Program-made: the position numbers and the translations under genes | Part shown: piece by piece, positions 10,201 to 18,580 of the stretch | Layout: every line of letters starts with the position of its first letter | Position numbering within the stretch: the first letter of the stretch is position 1 | Notes under the pieces: model-generated | What the model was told of the DNA's origin: nothing | What the model saw: only the letters and a program-made list of their open reading frames with translations | Database searches by the model: none | Source of the DNA: Patiria pectinifera | Lineage: Eukaryota; Echinodermata; Asteroidea; Valvatida; Asterinidae | Reading direction: 5' to 3' | Assembly (NCBI GenBank): GCA_029964075.1 | Contig: CM057141.1 | Location: 1,178,001-1,242,000, forward strand | DNA length: 64,000 nt

Positions 10201-11168
10201 TGAGATTTTGAGTTTCTAAAAAATTATCATTGATCTACATGACGCCCTCCCCCCATGAAATGTTCAAGCCCCCATGCAGCGCCCCACTGAAAAATTCCTG
10301 GCTACGCCACTGACAGTACATACAGGGGACGAAGTTGGAAAAGAAACACGCATCACGATATCGTCAAAAGATCTATCTTTCTTTGGTTTTTTTAATCTTT
10401 TTTTTCCATGGAAAGTGAATTTCGATTTTCAATTATTTAGCTTGACCCACCCACCCACAATTTGGAAAAAAGATCGAAATTTTAAAATATTGAAAATTCT
10501 GAATGGCCCCTAATCCGATTACTTTTGGGAGAAACTTCTATACAGAGATTATCACCCCTAAATTGTCCTGTGGCCCATCGCCATTTTGCAAAATGATGCC
10601 AACGCCCCATTGCAGAATAGAGCACAGAATCTTAGGGCACCATTTCCGAATTTCACACAGAAATAGAAGCTCGCAATCCAGTGCACGGCTTCCACCCGGC
10701 CCATCTTATTTTTTTGACAAACCTTCAAGTTCATGGCCCACAAAATGTCTAATAGCAAACAAAATTTAATTGAAGGCACGCGTAGGCAATTTTGGGCCTA
10801 TTTACCTTTTTGGTCTGCATCCTTTAGCCATGATCTATGATATTTGAGCAGATCATGTTGCTGATTATGCAAGACAAACGCCTCTTGACCTCTAGATTTT
10901 GACCAAAAAGTGGGCCCTTTCTATTCGCAGAATGGGGTTTCAGGCCACATCCTCTAAAACTGTAATTTCTTCACATTGTCTTCTCTTTACTGGACCCCAT
11001 GGGAGCCCAGTGGTTTACACTGAATGAGCTACCCAGTTAAAATAAGAAATAAGAAAAATAACTACAGACTATGAATTGAACTGTTGGGAATCAATCATAC
11101 TTACTATGTCGGCCCCACGTTCCCACGATGAGCGTGATCAAAACGGCCATCAACATCAGTATCTTCAT
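919..11168 (-). CDS. Secreted multi-SRCR-domain scavenger-receptor-like protein (5' complete, 3' end off window)
   Basis: Minus-strand gene with exons 11168-11105, 6134-5811, 5475-5158, 5047-4733, 4586-4266, 3828-3502, 2677-2348 and 1245-919. Exon 1 encodes a signal peptide. Each other exon encodes one complete scavenger receptor cysteine-rich domain of 105-110 residues. Every exon boundary is phase 1, so the domains are interchangeable cassettes, and all lengths divide by three except the 64-nt first exon. Each domain has six cysteines (group A pattern) and typical GRVEVY, W.TVCDDGWD and C.QLGYG motifs. Exon 8 ends at a consensus donor (CAG|GTATGT), so transcription continues past the left edge. 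Membrane anchoring or further domains cannot be judged. By family knowledge such proteins bind microbial or endogenous ligands outside the cell; the ligand here is unknown. The order exon 1 to exon 2 across 5 kb is inferred from phase, strand and the absence of another signal exon. Confidence 0.88.
1316..1832. mobile_element. Short DNA transposon with 16-bp terminal inverted repeats, in SRCR intron 7
   Basis: Left end CCAACCTCGTCCCCAG (1316-1331) and right end CTGGGGACGAGGTTGG (1817-1832) are exact inverted copies. A direct repeat including TAAGGG flanks both sides (1310-1315 and 1833-1838) and extends to GGTAAGGGC if terminal bases are shared, so the target duplication is 6-8 bp. The interior has no transposase-like reading frame. 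An 8-bp duplication would fit a hAT-type MITE. Confidence 0.7.
2348..2677 (-). CDS. SRCR gene exon 7: SRCR domain 6
   Basis: 110-codon exon, EYDVSLSNLNLMPHN to ATCTSLG, with acceptor CTGTAG|AG and donor TTAG|GTAAAA. The first strand is divergent (AGTVQVYVNG instead of GRVEVY). Six cysteines, TICDDGWD, phase 1-1. Confidence 0.9.
2775..3120. repeat. Degenerate 10-bp minisatellite (TTGTGATGAC-like)
   Basis: Repeated 'acttgtgat', 'ttgtgatgac' and 'ttgtgattgac' words run through this SRCR intron. The same motif, in the complementary orientation ('atcacaagtc'), recurs at 29,692 and 43,545. Confidence 0.75.
3149..3491. mobile_element. Short DNA transposon with long terminal inverted repeats, abutting an SRCR splice donor
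   Basis: Both ends start AATTCGGGCGATTCACAAT (exact for 19 bp); similarity of the two arms continues for about 55 bp. A 5-bp direct repeat GGTTG flanks the element (3144-3148 and 3492-3496). No coding capacity. The right end lies 10 nt downstream of the exon 6 donor of the SRCR gene. Confidence 0.72.
3502..3828 (-). CDS. SRCR gene exon 6: SRCR domain 5
   Basis: 109-codon exon, EYDIRLIDGSN to VVCSNHPTG. Motif TVCDNQWG, six cysteines, acceptor TGTAG|AC. Its donor (CTG|GTATGC) is followed after only 10 intronic bases by a short transposon (3149-3491). Phase 1-1. Confidence 0.92.
4020..4190 (+). mobile_element. Possible SINE tail fragment
   Basis: The segment carries 'tcttgggcaagacacttta' and 'ccacccaggagtacaagtgg', which resemble the conserved body of tRNA-derived SINEs of marine animals. 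Similar words ('tccttaagcaagacactta') follow the tRNA-like heads at 29.8 kb. No A or B box is seen here, so it would be a 5'-truncated copy. Confidence 0.45.
4266..4586 (-). CDS. SRCR gene exon 5: SRCR domain 4
   Basis: 107-codon exon, KFDLRLRNGSS to VVCSHPG. Canonical TVCDDGWD and CWQLGYG motifs, six cysteines, acceptor TTTTAG|AG, donor CAG|GTACGA, phase 1-1. Confidence 0.92.
4733..5047 (-). CDS. SRCR gene exon 4: SRCR domain 3 (shortened loop)
   Basis: 105-codon exon from GIRNFEGQIRLVNG to VTCALPG. It is shorter than its siblings because the segment between LGYGKA and GQG (normally about SAPGSAYFG) is cut to SAYT. All six cysteines remain, as VCGSGWEIND and ACAL-type ends show, so the fold is probably kept. 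Acceptor AAATAG|GT, donor CAG|GTAGGT, phase 1-1. Confidence 0.88.
5158..5475 (-). CDS. SRCR gene exon 3: SRCR domain 2
   Basis: 106-codon exon, QYDLRLVNGS to ICTGTPG, with acceptor CTCAG|GT and donor CTG|GTAAGAG. Six cysteines, TICDHGWD motif, phase 1-1. Confidence 0.92.
5811..6134 (-). CDS. SRCR gene exon 2: SRCR domain 1
   Basis: 108-codon exon starting DYDVRLVHG after acceptor TTGTAG|AG and ending before GTATGT. It has six cysteines. The usual TVCDDGWD reads TVCSNDWN. Phase 1 at both ends. Confidence 0.9.
6961..7330. mobile_element. PIF/Harbinger-like MITE, copy 1
   Basis: A 370-bp element starting GGCCAAAAAAAGGCTCCGG and ending in the inverted equivalent; the arms match over about 30 bp up to TTTCTGGTATG. 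A TTA target duplication flanks it (6958-6960 and 7331-7333). A second copy lies at 45,040-45,407 with TAA. GGCC-type ends and a TWA 3-bp duplication are the PIF/Harbinger signature. The interior includes 'gtggtgcggcgacgcgg' and a CGCG run and encodes nothing recognisable. Confidence 0.75.
7605..7700. repeat. Left member of an inverted repeat pair (partner at 10,425-10,516)
   Basis: The stretch 'gggccattcagaatttt' to 'gacccacccacctacccc' is the reverse complement, with few changes, of 10,425-10,516. The pair encloses about 2.7 kb of the SRCR gene's long first intron, including one 'GGCGTAGCCA' element in full and almost all of the other. Confidence 0.6.
7710..7765. repeat. TACATG simple repeat
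   Basis: Interrupted runs of 'acatgtacatgtacatg', a self-complementary hexamer. Confidence 0.7.
8164..8345. mobile_element. Small MITE with CAGTGGCGTAGCCA ends, copy 1
   Basis: Ends CAGTGGCGTAGCCA and TGGCTACGCCACTG are exact inverted repeats around a C/G-homopolymer-rich interior containing 'gaaaccttgtcgcccccc' and 'ttgatctacatgacgc'. A second copy is at 10,112. No clear target duplication is visible. Confidence 0.75.
8403..8523 (-). other. Candidate alternative first exon of the SRCR gene
   Basis: ATG at 8523 opens 40 codons (MPKILAEPSGHSTSF to KQQLDGA) ending in a near-perfect donor, CCA|GTGAGTG, in phase 1, the phase needed to join SRCR exon 2. It is richer in G+C than its surroundings. 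The peptide has no signal sequence and no family I recognise, and an upstream acceptor in the right phase is missing, so it could only be a first exon. It may equally be chance. Confidence 0.22.
10112..10312. mobile_element. Small MITE with CAGTGGCGTAGCCA ends, copy 2
   Basis: Same ends and internal words ('gaaaccttgtcg', 'tgagattttgagt', 'ttgatctacatgacgc') as the copy at 8164, 201 bp long because of longer C and G runs. Confidence 0.75.
10425..10516. repeat. Right member of the inverted repeat pair with 7605-7700
   Basis: 'cgaaattttaaaatattg' to 'ttctgaatggcccctaat' mirrors the left member on the other strand. Confidence 0.6.
11105..11168 (-). CDS. SRCR gene exon 1: signal peptide
   Basis: ATG at 11168 opens 21 codons reading MKILMLMAVLITLIVGTWGR-H, a lysine followed by a hydrophobic core and a small-residue exit, as in a secretory signal. 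It ends in a strong donor (CATA|GTAAGTATG) in phase 1, matching the phase of all SRCR exons on this strand; the joined codon would be AAG (Lys). A TATA box lies about 155 bp upstream. Confidence 0.78.
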
Positions 11169-11320
11169 TTTGTTCTCAAAATGTCGACCTCTACTTTATC
11201 TAGAAACGGCAGCAAACCCCCCTTCCACCCGAGTTCTTTGAGCTTTTCTCGTAGACTAAAAGTTTGTTGCGACAAATAAAGGACAATTTTCCATACGGTG
11301 GAGCTTTTGTCGTGATTGAC

Positions 11321-11328
11321 TTTATATA
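11321..11328 (-). promoter_or_regulatory. TATA box of the SRCR gene
   Basis: TATATAAA on the minus strand in the context gcTATATAAAg, about 155 bp before the start codon at 11168. Initiation would be expected near 11,295, giving a 5' leader of about 125 nt. No other core element is obvious. Confidence 0.55.
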
Positions 11329-12007
11329 GCCTGATCGTGGCAAACGGACTAAAGTTCAAGTATGCCACACAGTGTCCATAACGCACACACGTCATACAGT
11401 ACACGTATTTTGTATTTTGGTCAGAAGGCCAAATCATTTTTCACCGGTATGGATCGATATTAATTAAAATATTTAAGGGGGGAAATGATTGCATGTACAA
11501 CCAAATGACATGTTTTCAGTAGTTTAATCTTTAGGTCATTTAATCAGCATATTTTGACTTGGCATTTGGCACATCCTGCCAGTTATATTGGATTTTTTAA
11601 AAATTAGTTACACTGATTTCCTTTATTCAAGGGTTTGGATCGCGTTCGGAGGCAGATGGGTGGAAGGCGCCCCCTGCAGTTTGCCTTCACACACTCACTC
11701 GGTATGCTCAAATGCCCATGGGCCTCCTGATCCTCTTGGTGTACTTCGCAAGCAGATCTGCCGCCGGAAAATGACGGCTGGATCGACTCGAAATCGTCTG
11801 TGCTCCGCGGAGAATCTTGGAAACCTTTATTTAGTGCATGCATTTTTTCTTAACACAGCAGCTATTCGAACCTGCATGCCTCACTGACAGAAAATATATT
11901 TCGGGTAGTAAAACAAAGCACAAAGGTAATAATGTTGACGTATTGGATGAATATGCATTTTAAGTCAAGATAATGCTGAAGGGTATTTCTTAGCTCCATT
12001 TTTGGTA

Positions 12008-12490
12008 CAACTATAGAATGCAGGGCCACTTTACTCTACATCCGCGCCTCCGTACGGCTGCGTGGAGGCGTGGAGCCGCAGTCGACCTACCTCCGAAAAT
12101 CGATCGTGGAGTCGTGGAGCCGCAGTTGATGTCTCCGATATGGATGCTTCGTTCTCAAAAAAATTCCGCCGAGAAATGCGCCCTCTATCGGCGCGAGTCT
12201 CTGCGATTCCGCGACTCCGCCCCTCCGCCACTCTAGTGCCCCGCGTCTCCGCGACTCTGCGACTCCACGACTCCGCGCCTCCGCCACTCCGCGACTCCGA
12301 TCCGTACCGTGCCCCCAACATATTTACAAGCACGCCCTCCCTTCCGATCCTTCATGAGAAGCTTAGAAGACAAGTGCATTCGCTGTATTTAGCACTTTTT
12401 GCAGGTTTGCATATCTATTACTCCTATCCATCCGAGCCTCCAAGCAAAATAAAAAACCTTGCTCCGGCGTGGCCCTGCATTCTATAGTTG
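12008..12490. mobile_element. Transposon-like element with 22-bp inverted ends and a CG-rich tandem core
   Basis: Left end starts CAACTATAGAATGCAGGGCC (12008) and the right end is its exact inverse finishing at 12490. The core (about 12,180-12,300) consists of tandem variations on 'cgcgactccgc' and 'ccactccgcg', a sharp CpG-rich island in AT-rich surroundings. Open frames on both strands are products of the repeat and are not called as genes. Confidence 0.65.
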
Positions 12491-12999
12491 CTCCATATTT
12501 TTTCCAGATAAGCCTACATGCACTATTCAATTTGATTGACAGCGTCGCCAAAGAAATTCACACTTACGGTGTTCTGTTGGGGCCACCATACACCTTCAAC
12601 GACAGCGCCCTCTAGTTATTTGAGTTGACATGTGATTATTTGTTGTTTTACTTCCGTACCGTGCGCACACAAAATATCAATAATCACATACCGCATAACA
12701 AACACACAATTCATTGTTAGGACGTCCCGTCCATCATCACATCGGCATTTCGATTATTTAATTTTGACTTTCGTCGGTCCTGAAGTGTCATTCGTGTGTT
12801 GACTACCCCTCTTAACATGCTTAAGCAACGGTGGATTTGAGAAACAATTTTGGCCGGTTATTTGTGCCAAGTCCTAGAAAAGGTTGGTGCTGACTGCTCA
12901 TGCTTTACTTTAGCTTTAGTTTTTACTTTTACTTTTAATAATAATAGCCCCATTCTGTAGCCAAGAACTAACAATTATGAATACATGCTCAACTTTTCG

Positions 13000-13213
13000 G
13001 AAAGATTCCCATATCTGGCCATCACTAATTTGTCCCTTCAGTGACCTATCGTCAGCCATCAGAAAGTGACAATAATATGTCATAAAAGTCCAATTTAGCA
13101 GGGAAAATATTGAAGTATTTACTGAGAAAACACTTAGAAATTTTCAGACCAGTCTCACTCTCATAGGGTTTGTGCACAGGGTGATAAGTGATGGCCAGAT
13201 ATGGGAATCTTTC
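13000..13213. repeat. Inverted repeat with about 26-bp arms
   Basis: 'aaagattcccatatctggcc' (from 13,001) and 'ggccagatatgggaatcttt' (13,193-13,212) are complementary, and the match continues through 'atcact'. The loop is about 160 bp. It may be the remains of a short transposon. Confidence 0.6.
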
Positions 13214-14004
13214 TGTAAGTTTAATACGCCTCATTAACAACATTAACATCGATAATTAATAATCATAATATTATTATTTTGATGGACTTGGTACACACGG
13301 CTTATCTGCAAAATATCCCCCCAAAAGGGGGGGGGGGGGATTTGGATGGATTTGGGAAGGTTAGGGTTATGGAAAACCAAATGTTTTTTTCATCAAAATT
13401 GTTCATTTTACACAAACACTGGTCACTGGATCAGATTTTCATGAAATTTAGTGTTGAAGCTCTGCATGCAAAAAAGTGTTTTGCAATATAGCATTGTGAT
13501 ACTCCCACACCCTATAAGGCCAAAAAATAAAATAAGTCGGTCTCTGGTCAGCGCGCGCGTCGATTTTAATCATGCGCGTCGATCTTTTTTTTTCTCCAAA
13601 ATGTTCCACTGTAGCTCCAACAACGCCCTCTATTTCTGCACCTCCTCAAATTTTTTTTACCAAAGAGCACTAAGGAATGGGAAATTGCACCAAGGCAAAT
13701 GAACGAAAGCACCAAGGCAAATAATGGAGGACACCAATGTACATGAGGACACCAAAAAAGCAAAATAGTACCCCACCTTGTCTGTACAATCCAAGCTAGA
13801 AGAAGAACAAAAAAAAAGCCGCATGGCCGCGTCAATTCCGGAACTTTGGTCTGACCAAGAATATGTTTCTTTTTTGACCTAACTAGATTTATATAAAGCA
13901 TACTTCCAATTTCTGTTGTCTCAAATGTTTGGCTATTTCCTCCTCAGTGAAGTATATTTCTATGGATATATTCTTTTTGATACTGTCAGGTAGCCTGTGA
14001 AAGA

Positions 14005-17000
14005 ATGGAAAGAGAAGTAGATCACCACGGCATTGATGGTACTTCTGCAATGACAGATGTGGCAGTGGACGCGTCGTCAGAAACACGTCCTCAAAAAACT
14101 GCAGCAGCCCTGGCAGCTCTGTCCATGTCAATGCCGTCGTCAGTTAATGATCCAGACGTCCAGTCTTTGCCCAGAGAAGTTGTCGACTGCCAACCGGAGG
14201 CCAGTGCCTTGATGACATCTACCCCGAATTCCTCCTTCGCAGCACCGCGACCCAGGAATTTACCCGGTAGACTGGTTGCTGCGCCGGGTACCAGCGGCCA
14301 ACACAGGAGCTCGGGTTACAGTGCCAGCAGTCTTGGCGTGGGTACGTGCGTGAATGTCGCCGTGGAGGATGCGGCCGGGGAAGAGATCACTCTCAGAGCA
14401 CCAATTGTTGGCTATGAAGTCATGGAACAGAGAGCTAAATTCACGGTAGGTTGGATGCTGCGGAGTAGTTTGGTTGAAATGGGCGTGGGTTTTATGATTT
14501 GAATCAATATGAAACTCACAGAATGTGCACAGAAAATACTTTATTTTAAAGGACTAAGTACCGGGGGAATATTACATGTTTTCTGTTTTGCGAAAAACAT
14601 TTTAGACTGTTCTCTCTGTTTCTTTTTTGTTTTGACCAGTCAATTGAGCACTGGATGACAGATAGCAAATAATTTTTGGAAATTTTGGATGAATTTTTAA
14701 TCTTTGCAGGTTTTCAAGATCCTTGTCCGAAAGTCAGAGCAGGACAGCTGGTTCTTATTCCGCAGGTATACAGATTTTGTGCGAGTCAACGCGAAGGTAA
14801 GACTCTTGTACTGTTAAAAGGCACGTGGGAACAAATGTTGGTATTTACCCGAAATGAAAAACACCTTGCGTAAATGAGAATAACCTTGCTTGAAATGACG
14901 AAAAGACTGGTACCAAAATGCCCTGTCACGTGGATGATTTGAAATGGCTGCTTAAACACTGGCCAGCCTTAAAACTGTTCTCAAGATGCTGCATTCTGCA
15001 CCACATTCGGGCAGTGCGCGCCCTGCCGCCTACTAGTACTGATATTATCTCCTTGTAAGGAAAATCAGATGTCAAGCAAACCACACGACTCGCACCATAG
15101 AAGTAACCTAAACATGGACAAAACATCATCGGAATTTTGCCCCAAAACTTATTTTTGAATTGGAATACTAGTGTGGTGGAACAGTTTTCAACATCTGAAA
15201 TAAAACCGACTAGGGGCCTGGTTGCCAGTAATTACCCTCGCCAGACATTTAAAACTGCTCTGCCACACTATGAGTTTCTTGACCCTAACCGAACTCAACC
15301 CATCAAAGTTCAACAGCAGGTTTTGTTTAAATCTGTTGGGATAGGTTCAGTACCCCTAAACAGATGGTCTTTTACACTGGGGTTGGCATACCTCCAGAAA
15401 CTAAGTCCAACAGTGTGTGTGCACAATTTCCCATGTGGGTGTTGGAATTTGCCAGAATGGGTATGGTTCCTAGTAAATTAGGCTGGGGAGTTTGGGTTAA
15501 TACATTGTCAGAATTGTTTAAAGTAACAACCTTTCCCTGTGTTGGTTCTGTTGCAGTTGCGACAAATCTTCCCTATGTTCAGACTAGCCTTGCCGCCCAA
15601 GAGGTGGTTTGGAAGCAACTTTGATCCCAACTTCCTGGAGGACCGACAGCTGGGCCTGCAGGCTTTCATCGATAACATCATTGGTCACAAAGACATCGTA
15701 ATTAGGTGAATAGTAGTCATAGATGCTTAGTCCACAAACTGTAGCCATTGTGGGGGGAGAGGGGAGAGGGGGGGGGTGGCAATTTAATACCACCTTCAAG
15801 GCCGGTTCAAACTTGGTGCGAAACCCAACGCAAGCGCAAATTTGTAATGTCACAGCAAGTAATCACACTGCGAATTAGCAAAATTGAAGGCATTTCAACT
15901 TCGGCGAATTTCCCTGCAGATGTTTTGAGACATCAAATTATTTTTTTGCACATTTCAGTATGCGCATTTTCAAATCTGTTGTGTGCCTGTTGTGTTGTTA
16001 TGCCTAGATACATGTATGGACTATGGACAATAGGGAGCATTTTGTAATAGACCAAAACTGCACTTGAAATACACGAACGGAAATATACTTGTTTGCAAAT
16101 GGACTTTCCTAGGCTCAGATTTCAAATCTGCCTAGTAAATGTTGCTCAATCCTCATACTATCTAAACAGTCACAGACAGTCAAAATGTCCATCCACTTCC
16201 CCTGCTATTTAACACAGGCTAGTCACCAGCAGTCAGATCATATATCAAGCAAGCACTCAGACTAGTCAAACTCAGTCAACAGACCATGAACAGACAAAGC
16301 AGGCAAGTTGTTGGCACAGCTGGCTTATCAATCACTCACACTTCAAAGCTGTATCAAGTTACATAAACAGTCACAGCCAGTCAATCCTGCTTTATGTAGG
16401 CTGAGCATTCTTTTTTGTTGAAAACAGTCACTTGATTGATTTTGACTGAAAGGACAACTTGGCACAGAATGTGTTTGCATAGGAGGGTTAATAGCCAATT
16501 AAAATAAGCCAATTTAGACTTGTGTGAATGACCATCAATTTTTTGGATGCCATAATGCATGAGAAAATATTGTTATTTCATCAAATTAATTGTAGTTAAA
16601 CTAAGGTTTCATGTTAAAAATGTGTGTTTTTGTATTACTTTCAACCCTAGTGGTCCAGTGAGAGAGTTTCTCTGTCTAGACGATCCACCCGGTCCCTACG
16701 ATAATCTAGAGGAAAGTAGGGTAAGTGCAGTGAGAAAAAAAACCAAGTGAAAAATGTCAGATTTCAACAATTCACAAAACAGTGAGGCTACCTTGAGAGG
16801 CACAAACCCTGCCTTGATGTGTTTTCATTTTGTGCTAGACGTCAACGATGCGGCAGTTTTTGTATTAATCAGTTTTCCATAACAGGCTTCAGAATGTATT
16901 TGTTTTTGTGTTATCAAAAAATAACTAGGCTAACCCAGTAGAGCTGGACCCAAAGCCTCATACTCAGTGAATCGGTCAGTTAGTCGCCAGGTTGGTCCAT

Positions 17001-18580
17001 CCATCAGTCTGTCCATTTGTTGGTCAGTCAGTCAGTAACTCAGTCAGTTTACAGCAAAAATGTTTGAGATCATAATCGTTATTTATAATCTGTGTCTCAG
17101 TCAATCAGTCGGTCTGTCTGTCTGGGAGTCAGTCAATTAGACAGTAGTAAACTCAGTGGACGGTAGGCTGCCTTTTCGGGTCCTTGGAAAAATGAGTTTG
17201 GAATCATTAACTGCAGGTTATTATGCATTAGAAGTCAATTATGAAGTGGCCTTCTTGAGGCCTTATTGGAGACCCTTCTATATATAAGTAACATTGAGAA
17301 GTAAATCTTATTTTTGCCATGATATGTCCTTCAGGCACTGTGTGAGTCGTTGGATGAAACTGTGTACAACCTTCGCCTGGAATTAGCTGAACGAGACCGG
17401 CAAATAGCTGCCCTGAGTGCCGAACTGGAAACTGCTCAAGAACACATCAGTCAACTGCAAAACAGGTACCGTAAAAATCAGTCTGGAAATAAACAAACAA
17501 AAACGAATTTTGCTTTGCAAAATTGTATATGAAATCACTCACTGCAACACTCATAGCATAAGCAATTAGCAACTTTTGAAATTGCAGGCAGGGGAATCAC
17601 ACAACACCAGCGCAGTGGTCACATAAATATGGGGTCCAGTCAATTTGGAAATTGATGGAAAATGTGCTGATTCAATTCCCCTTGTGATTTATTGATTTAT
17701 TTGTTGCTAGCATTGATTAAAATGCATCTTGAACCTTCAAATTAATGTATTTTTCTTGCGACGTTTTCATTCATTTCTGTAGCAGTGGTGGTAAGAGTAA
17801 ATCTGAGAATGTTCCGAACTCCTCCACCCCAGTCTCTGGTGAAAGCTCGACCATAGAGGGCGACCTTCATTCCCAAGCTGAGGCCGATCAGTCGATGTCA
17901 TTTCCACAGTCAGAAATTCAGCATAGGTATGCCTACACAGGCAATCACAATTTGCCTGTTGCTTTTTTTTTTAAACGAGGGGGGGGGGTGTATCAAAATG
18001 ACACCTGTTTTATACTTTAGTACGACCGAAATAGATTTTGGTTTGAGACAGTTGAACACATTTTTCAGTTGCTCTTAATTGTTGCAGATATTGAACATTT
18101 CATGAACATAATTCAAATCTTCAGAATACTGTTGTTTGTTTGACTCTGAAATGAAGCTTTAAACAGGCTTGATCATCTTTTGTACGATTCTCATTTATTT
18201 AATCGGGGGGTGGGGGAGGGGGTGGGGATTGATCTTTGTAATGAATTATACTATTTCTCAAGGTTGGGGCCTGGGGACCTCGTATCTACTGACACAGCGT
18301 GGCTTTTTAGTGCCTGCTTACATCCAGCTTCACTCTTGTCTCATTTTCTTTTAGAGTTGTGTTGAATCATCGACAAATTTTCGTGTGTTTGCCTTTTGCT
18401 CACATTAATCTTGATTTTCGTGGTTTTTATAGTCCCGAAACGTCGGTCAACAAGGGTTCGATTTCAGCCAACGACACAGAAAGCGAGCCTTCCCCGACAC
18501 CAAGGAAGGGGACCGGTCACAAACAGGGTGAGACGAGAGAGGACGACCAACAGAGAAATAACATCATCAGTGTCACATAG
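14005..18580 (+). CDS. SNX16: Sorting nexin-16 (PX domain plus coiled coil), complete
   Basis: Exons 14005-14445, 14710-14796, 15557-15705, 16651-16720, 17335-17465, 17783-17926 and 18433-18580 give 389 codons plus TAG. The residues around [18 protein letters not shown] (165-170), LPPKRWF (188-194), [12 protein letters not shown] and [12 protein letters not shown] match vertebrate SNX16 closely. Residues 1-130 are a low-complexity Ser/Ala/Pro-rich tail, about 134-245 the PX domain, about 250-295 a coiled coil ([20 protein letters not shown] region), then a Ser-rich acidic tail. The PX Arg-Tyr pair and PPK loop for PI3P binding are present. Family role: PI3P-dependent trafficking from early to late endosomes, with oligomerisation through the coiled coil. 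The ATG follows a likely acceptor at 13,988, so an untranslated first exon is expected. Possible poly(A) signals AATAAA lie at 19,818 and 20,676. Confidence 0.93.

Larger units (their letters stand above)
11329..13987. other. Intergenic region between the divergent SRCR and SNX16 genes
   Basis: About 2.7 kb separates the two genes, which are read away from each other. Besides the listed transposon and hairpin it holds a CG-rich patch at 13,550-13,590 ('gcgcgcgtcgatttt'). The tract 'tattctttttgatactgtcag' just before 13,990 looks like a splice acceptor, suggesting that SNX16 has an upstream untranslated exon in this interval, which I could not locate. Confidence 0.5.

Noticed and set aside
12018-12487. 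Overlapping frames up to 141 residues on both strands
   Set aside because: They come from the CpG-rich tandem core of a transposon-like element and have Arg/Ser/Pro repeats without family resemblance.
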